From an uncultured Gilliamella sp. (GTDB taxonomy: Bacteria; Pseudomonadota; Gammaproteobacteria; Enterobacterales; Enterobacteriaceae), in NCBI GenBank assembly GCA_945291235.1, contig CALYQY010000049.1, forward strand, positions 1-17,246: a stretch of 17,246 bases of DNA, written 5' to 3'. Shown here one piece after another: positions 15,239 through 17,246 of the stretch. Positions within the stretch are counted from its first letter, which is position 1, and the number at the start of each line of letters is the position of its first letter. The notes under the pieces were generated by a model. The model did no database searches. It saw only the letters and a list, made by a program, of their open reading frames with translations, and was not told the DNA's origin. The translations under genes were made by a program, and so were the position numbers.

Positions 15239-16276
15239 GTGTCAAATAAAACGCCTCTTAGCTATAAAGATGCCGGTGTCGATATCGACGCCGGTAATGC
15301 ACTGGTTAATCGTATTAAATCAGTTGTCAAAGAAACTAAACGTCCTGAGGTCATGGGCGGATTAGGTGGATTTGGCGCACTATGCGCAATCCCACAAAAA
15401 TATCACGAACCGATTCTAGTGTCGGGTACAGATGGTGTCGGGACTAAATTACGGTTAGCAATGGACTTACAACGCCATGACTCTATCGGCATTGATTTAG
15501 TCGCCATGTGTGTAAATGATCTTATTGTTCAAGGTGCTGAACCCCTATTCTTTCTTGATTATTATGCAACAGGAAAACTCAATGTTAACATTGCAGCAAC
15601 GGTAGTGACAGGAATAGCACAAGGTTGTAAACAAGCTGGTTGTGCACTAGTCGGTGGCGAAACGGCCGAAATGCCAGGCATGTATCAGGATAATGATTAC
15701 GATCTAGCTGGATTCTGTGTGGGTGTCGTTGAAAAATCAAAAATGATTGACGGCAGTCAAGTACAAGACGGTGATGCCATCATTGCGTTAGCATCAAGTG
15801 GGGCGCACTCTAATGGCTACTCATTAATTCGAAAAATTATTGAAGTCAGTGGGGTAAATCCGGCAACTGAACAATTAAATGGTATGCCACTTGCTGATCA
15901 CCTGCTTGCACCGACCAAAATCTACGTCAAATCGATTCTTGATTTAATTGAACATGTCAATGTACATGCCATAGCGCACATTACAGGCGGTGGATTCTGG
16001 GAAAACATTCCACGAGTGCTACCCGACAATATGCAAGTAATCATTAACGAAAGCAGTTGGCAATGGCCACAACTATTTAATTGGCTACAACAAGCAGGTC
16101 ATGTCAGTCGGCACGAAATGTACCGGACTTTTAACTGCGGTGTAGGTTTGATTATTGTCTTACCCCAACATTGTGTTAATGACGCCTTAACGTTGCTCAA
16201 TGACCATGGTGAAAAAGCGTGGTTAATGGGTGAAATAAAACAGTCAACATCGGATGAACAAGTCATTATTCTGTAA
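15239..16276 (+). CDS. purM: Phosphoribosylformylglycinamidine cyclo-ligase (AIR synthetase)
   Basis: A 345-residue enzyme, the same length as E. coli PurM, converting FGAM to aminoimidazole ribotide with ATP in step five of de novo purine synthesis. Motifs: [13 protein letters not shown] (8-20), [13 protein letters not shown] (35-47), [14 protein letters not shown] (61-74), [18 protein letters not shown] (92-109), [12 protein letters not shown] (138-149, ATP site), [11 protein letters not shown] and [14 protein letters not shown]. The start is GTG at 15239: AAGGA lies nine bases upstream, and the protein then begins MSNKTxLSYKDAG in register with E. coli. purN, its usual operon partner, is missing; a long hairpin follows at once and the next gene is nifJ, so purM appears monocistronic. 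Confidence 0.97.
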   Translation: MSNKTPLSYKDAGVDIDAGNALVNRIKSVVKETKRPEVMGGLGGFGALCAIPQKYHEPILVSGTDGVGTKLRLAMDLQRHDSIGIDLVAMCVNDLIVQGAEPLFFLDYYATGKLNVNIAATVVTGIAQGCKQAGCALVGGETAEMPGMYQDNDYDLAGFCVGVVEKSKMIDGSQVQDGDAIIALASSGAHSNGYSLIRKIIEVSGVNPATEQLNGMPLADHLLAPTKIYVKSILDLIEHVNVHAIAHITGGGFWENIPRVLPDNMQVIINESSWQWPQLFNWLQQAGHVSRHEMYRTFNCGVGLIIVLPQHCVNDALTLLNDHGEKAWLMGEIKQSTSDEQVIIL

Positions 16277-16286
16277 AATAGACATC

Positions 16287-16322
16287 TGTTACTATATAAT
16301 TTAGATAAATTTTATAGTAACA
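16287..16322 (+). terminator. Long hairpin after purM, no U-tract
   Basis: TGTTACTATA (16287-16296) and TATAGTAACA (16313-16322) pair perfectly; inside, AATTT (16298-16302) and AAATT (16307-16311) extend the stem past one T-T mismatch to a loop AGAT. This 15-bp stem begins 11 bases after the purM stop, the expected place for a terminator, but it is AT-rich and not followed by a U-run. Confidence 0.45.
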
Positions 16323-16385
16323 ATCTATTCAATGTAAAATGCCAAAACCATTTCAATTGTTCATTATTGAGTACATATTATATAA

Positions 16386-16487
16386 ATGAAACTATGCAAT
16401 TCTTTTTTAATATCTACAAAGTCATCAATCATGTTTAAAAAAGGTTGGGTTTATTTAGTTAATCCTAATCCAATTATTGAACACTAA
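16386..16487 (+). pseudogene. Tentative PemK/MazF-like N-terminal fragment
   Basis: A 33-codon frame (18 codons if started at the ATG at 16431) ends in KKGWVYLVNPNPII-EH. This resembles the conserved N-terminal strand of PemK/MazF toxins (roughly KRGDIYLVNLNPTxGxE), and nothing recognisable continues after the stop in any frame. No ribosome site, no antitoxin gene. It may be a degraded remnant or a chance likeness; I hold it loosely. Confidence 0.15.
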
Positions 16488-16539
16488 TTTCAAGTCAAAA
16501 AATTTTAATTCAAAAATAACTCAAAGCTATCTTGGTTTC

Positions 16540-16548
16540 TGATACAAT
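16540..16548 (+). promoter_or_regulatory. Extended -10 promoter candidate for nifJ
   Basis: TGATACAAT combines the extended -10 TGn with TACAAT (five of six matches). The -35 region at 17 bases is poor, as tolerated by extended -10 promoters. The start near 16555 gives a leader of about 50 bases with AAGG eight to nine bases before the nifJ ATG. Confidence 0.45.
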
Positions 16549-16606
16549 AGTCTAAATTTATAATAATGAAGTAATGTCGTAACACTATAAAACACAAGGT
16601 TTTTTA

Positions 16607-17246
16607 ATGATCATATCTGATGCTAATAGTGCGGTGTCATCCGTTGCTTATCGTGCCAATGAAGTCATAGCAATTTATCCTATTACGCCAAGCTCAACCA
16701 TGGCTGAGCAAGCAAGCACTTGGGCTGAATTTAATAAGCCTAATGTCTTTGGCGATATTCCAAAAGTAGTTGAAATGCAGTCCGAAGCGGGTGCTATTTC
16801 AACTGTTCATGGTTCTTTAATGACGGGCGCATTAGCGACGTCGTTTACATCATCGCAAGGCTTGTTGTTAATGATCCCTTCGTTATATAAGATAGCCGGT
16901 GAATTAACGCCTTTTGTGTTACATGTCGCTGCTCGTACGGTTGCCACCCATGCGCTGTCAATTTTTGGTGATCATTCCGATGTGATGTCAATCAGACAAA
17001 CGGGCTTTGCTATGCTGTGTTCAAGTTCAGTTCAAGAAGCCCAAGATTTTGCGTTAATTGCGCAAATGGCAACATTGAATAGTCGTGTGCCTTTTGTCCA
17101 CTTTTTTGATGGTTTTCGAACGTCCCATGAAGTGAATAAAATTCATCCTTTAAGCGATGAACAAATTCATAACCTGTTACCGCACGATGCTATAAAAGCT
17201 TATCGTAGCCGTGCTTTAACGCCCGATAATCCTGTCATTCGTGGCA
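16607..17246 (+). CDS. nifJ: Pyruvate:ferredoxin (flavodoxin) oxidoreductase, N-terminal part
   Basis: The first 213 residues of a protein of about 1,170, cut by the window end. It matches E. coli YdbK/NifJ closely: VIAIYPITPSSTMAEQAS (around 20-37), VVEMQSEAGAI, SFTSSQGLLLMIPSLYK, FVLHVAARTVATHALSIFGDHSDVM in two blocks, and RVPFVHFFDGFRTSHE. This is domain I of the enzyme, which contributes to the thiamine-diphosphate active site; the iron-sulphur and TPP domains would lie beyond the window. The enzyme oxidatively decarboxylates pyruvate to acetyl-CoA with reduction of flavodoxin or ferredoxin, typical of low-oxygen metabolism. The ATG at 16607 has AAGG upstream and fits the E. coli start. 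It is transcribed from its own promoter region. Confidence 0.95.
   Translation, partial: MIISDANSAVSSVAYRANEVIAIYPITPSSTMAEQASTWAEFNKPNVFGDIPKVVEMQSEAGAISTVHGSLMTGALATSFTSSQGLLLMIPSLYKIAGELTPFVLHVAARTVATHALSIFGDHSDVMSIRQTGFAMLCSSSVQEAQDFALIAQMATLNSRVPFVHFFDGFRTSHEVNKIHPLSDEQIHNLLPHDAIKAYRSRALTPDNPVIRG

Larger units (their letters stand above)
16277..16606. other. Intergenic region purM / nifJ
   Basis: AT-rich spacer of 330 bases. It holds a long hairpin just after purM (16287-16322), a 33-codon reading frame with a possible toxin-like fragment (16386-16487), and a candidate extended -10 promoter for nifJ (16540-16548). I see no clear FNR palindrome (TTGAT-N4-ATCAA). Confidence 0.5.

Noticed and set aside
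16625..16635. AGTGCGGT, close to the Haemophilus uptake signal AAGTGCGGT
   Set aside because: It matches only eight of nine bases, lies inside nifJ, and full copies of the signal or its complement were not seen elsewhere, so there is no enrichment.

Overview
The window looks like ordinary core chromosome of an AT-rich gammaproteobacterium. Nearly every protein reads like an Escherichia coli orthologue (NlpD, GpmA, Tdk, RsmI, YchF, MoeA, FolB, RsmE, GshB, YqgE, RuvX, PurM, NifJ), but base composition is much lower in GC and several E. coli linkages are absent (nlpD-rpoS, pth-ychF, purM-purN). Haemophilus-type uptake sequences are not enriched, which argues against Pasteurellaceae. My best guess is the Orbaceae (Gilliamella and relatives); this is inference from composition and similarity, not a database result. 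I see no rRNA, tRNA, insertion sequence, prophage or CRISPR.

Layout. (1) Bases 1-1346: minus-strand pair ubiX then yhbP. UbiX makes prenylated FMN and YhbP has the split-barrel fold typical of FMN binders. (2) 1781-2989: an exported DUF4432 aldose-epimerase-like protein, minus strand, with a Cra/LacI-type operator in front of it. (3) 3168-5748: minus-strand nlpD, gpmA and tdk, separated by a 16-bp perfect inverted repeat and by a classical terminator. (4) 5734-6145 is the divergent control region between nlpD and rsmI. (5) 6146-9684: plus-strand rsmI, ychF and moeA. (6) 9676-11752: minus-strand folB with a metallo-beta-lactamase-fold hydrolase, then a small lipoprotein gene tightly coupled to a half-size EamA transporter whose stop codon overlaps the end of moeA. 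(7) 11865-15139: plus-strand rsmE, gshB, a GNAT acetyltransferase, yqgE and ruvX, the usual gammaproteobacterial cluster with one extra gene. (8) 15239-16276: purM. (9) 16607 to the edge: the start of nifJ (pyruvate:flavodoxin oxidoreductase), truncated by the window end.

The genes are mostly housekeeping: translation and ribosome modification (RsmI, RsmE, YchF, RuvX), cofactor synthesis (UbiX, FolB, MoeA, GshB), nucleotide supply (Tdk, PurM), glycolysis and anaerobic pyruvate metabolism (GpmA, NifJ), and cell-wall hydrolase activation (NlpD). I found no clear new multi-gene system. The points worth checking are regulatory and contextual: the Cra-like operator, the long inverted repeat abutting the gpmA promoter, several hairpins without U-tracts after genes, the ubiX-yhbP pairing, the inserted GNAT gene and the unrecognised lipoprotein.
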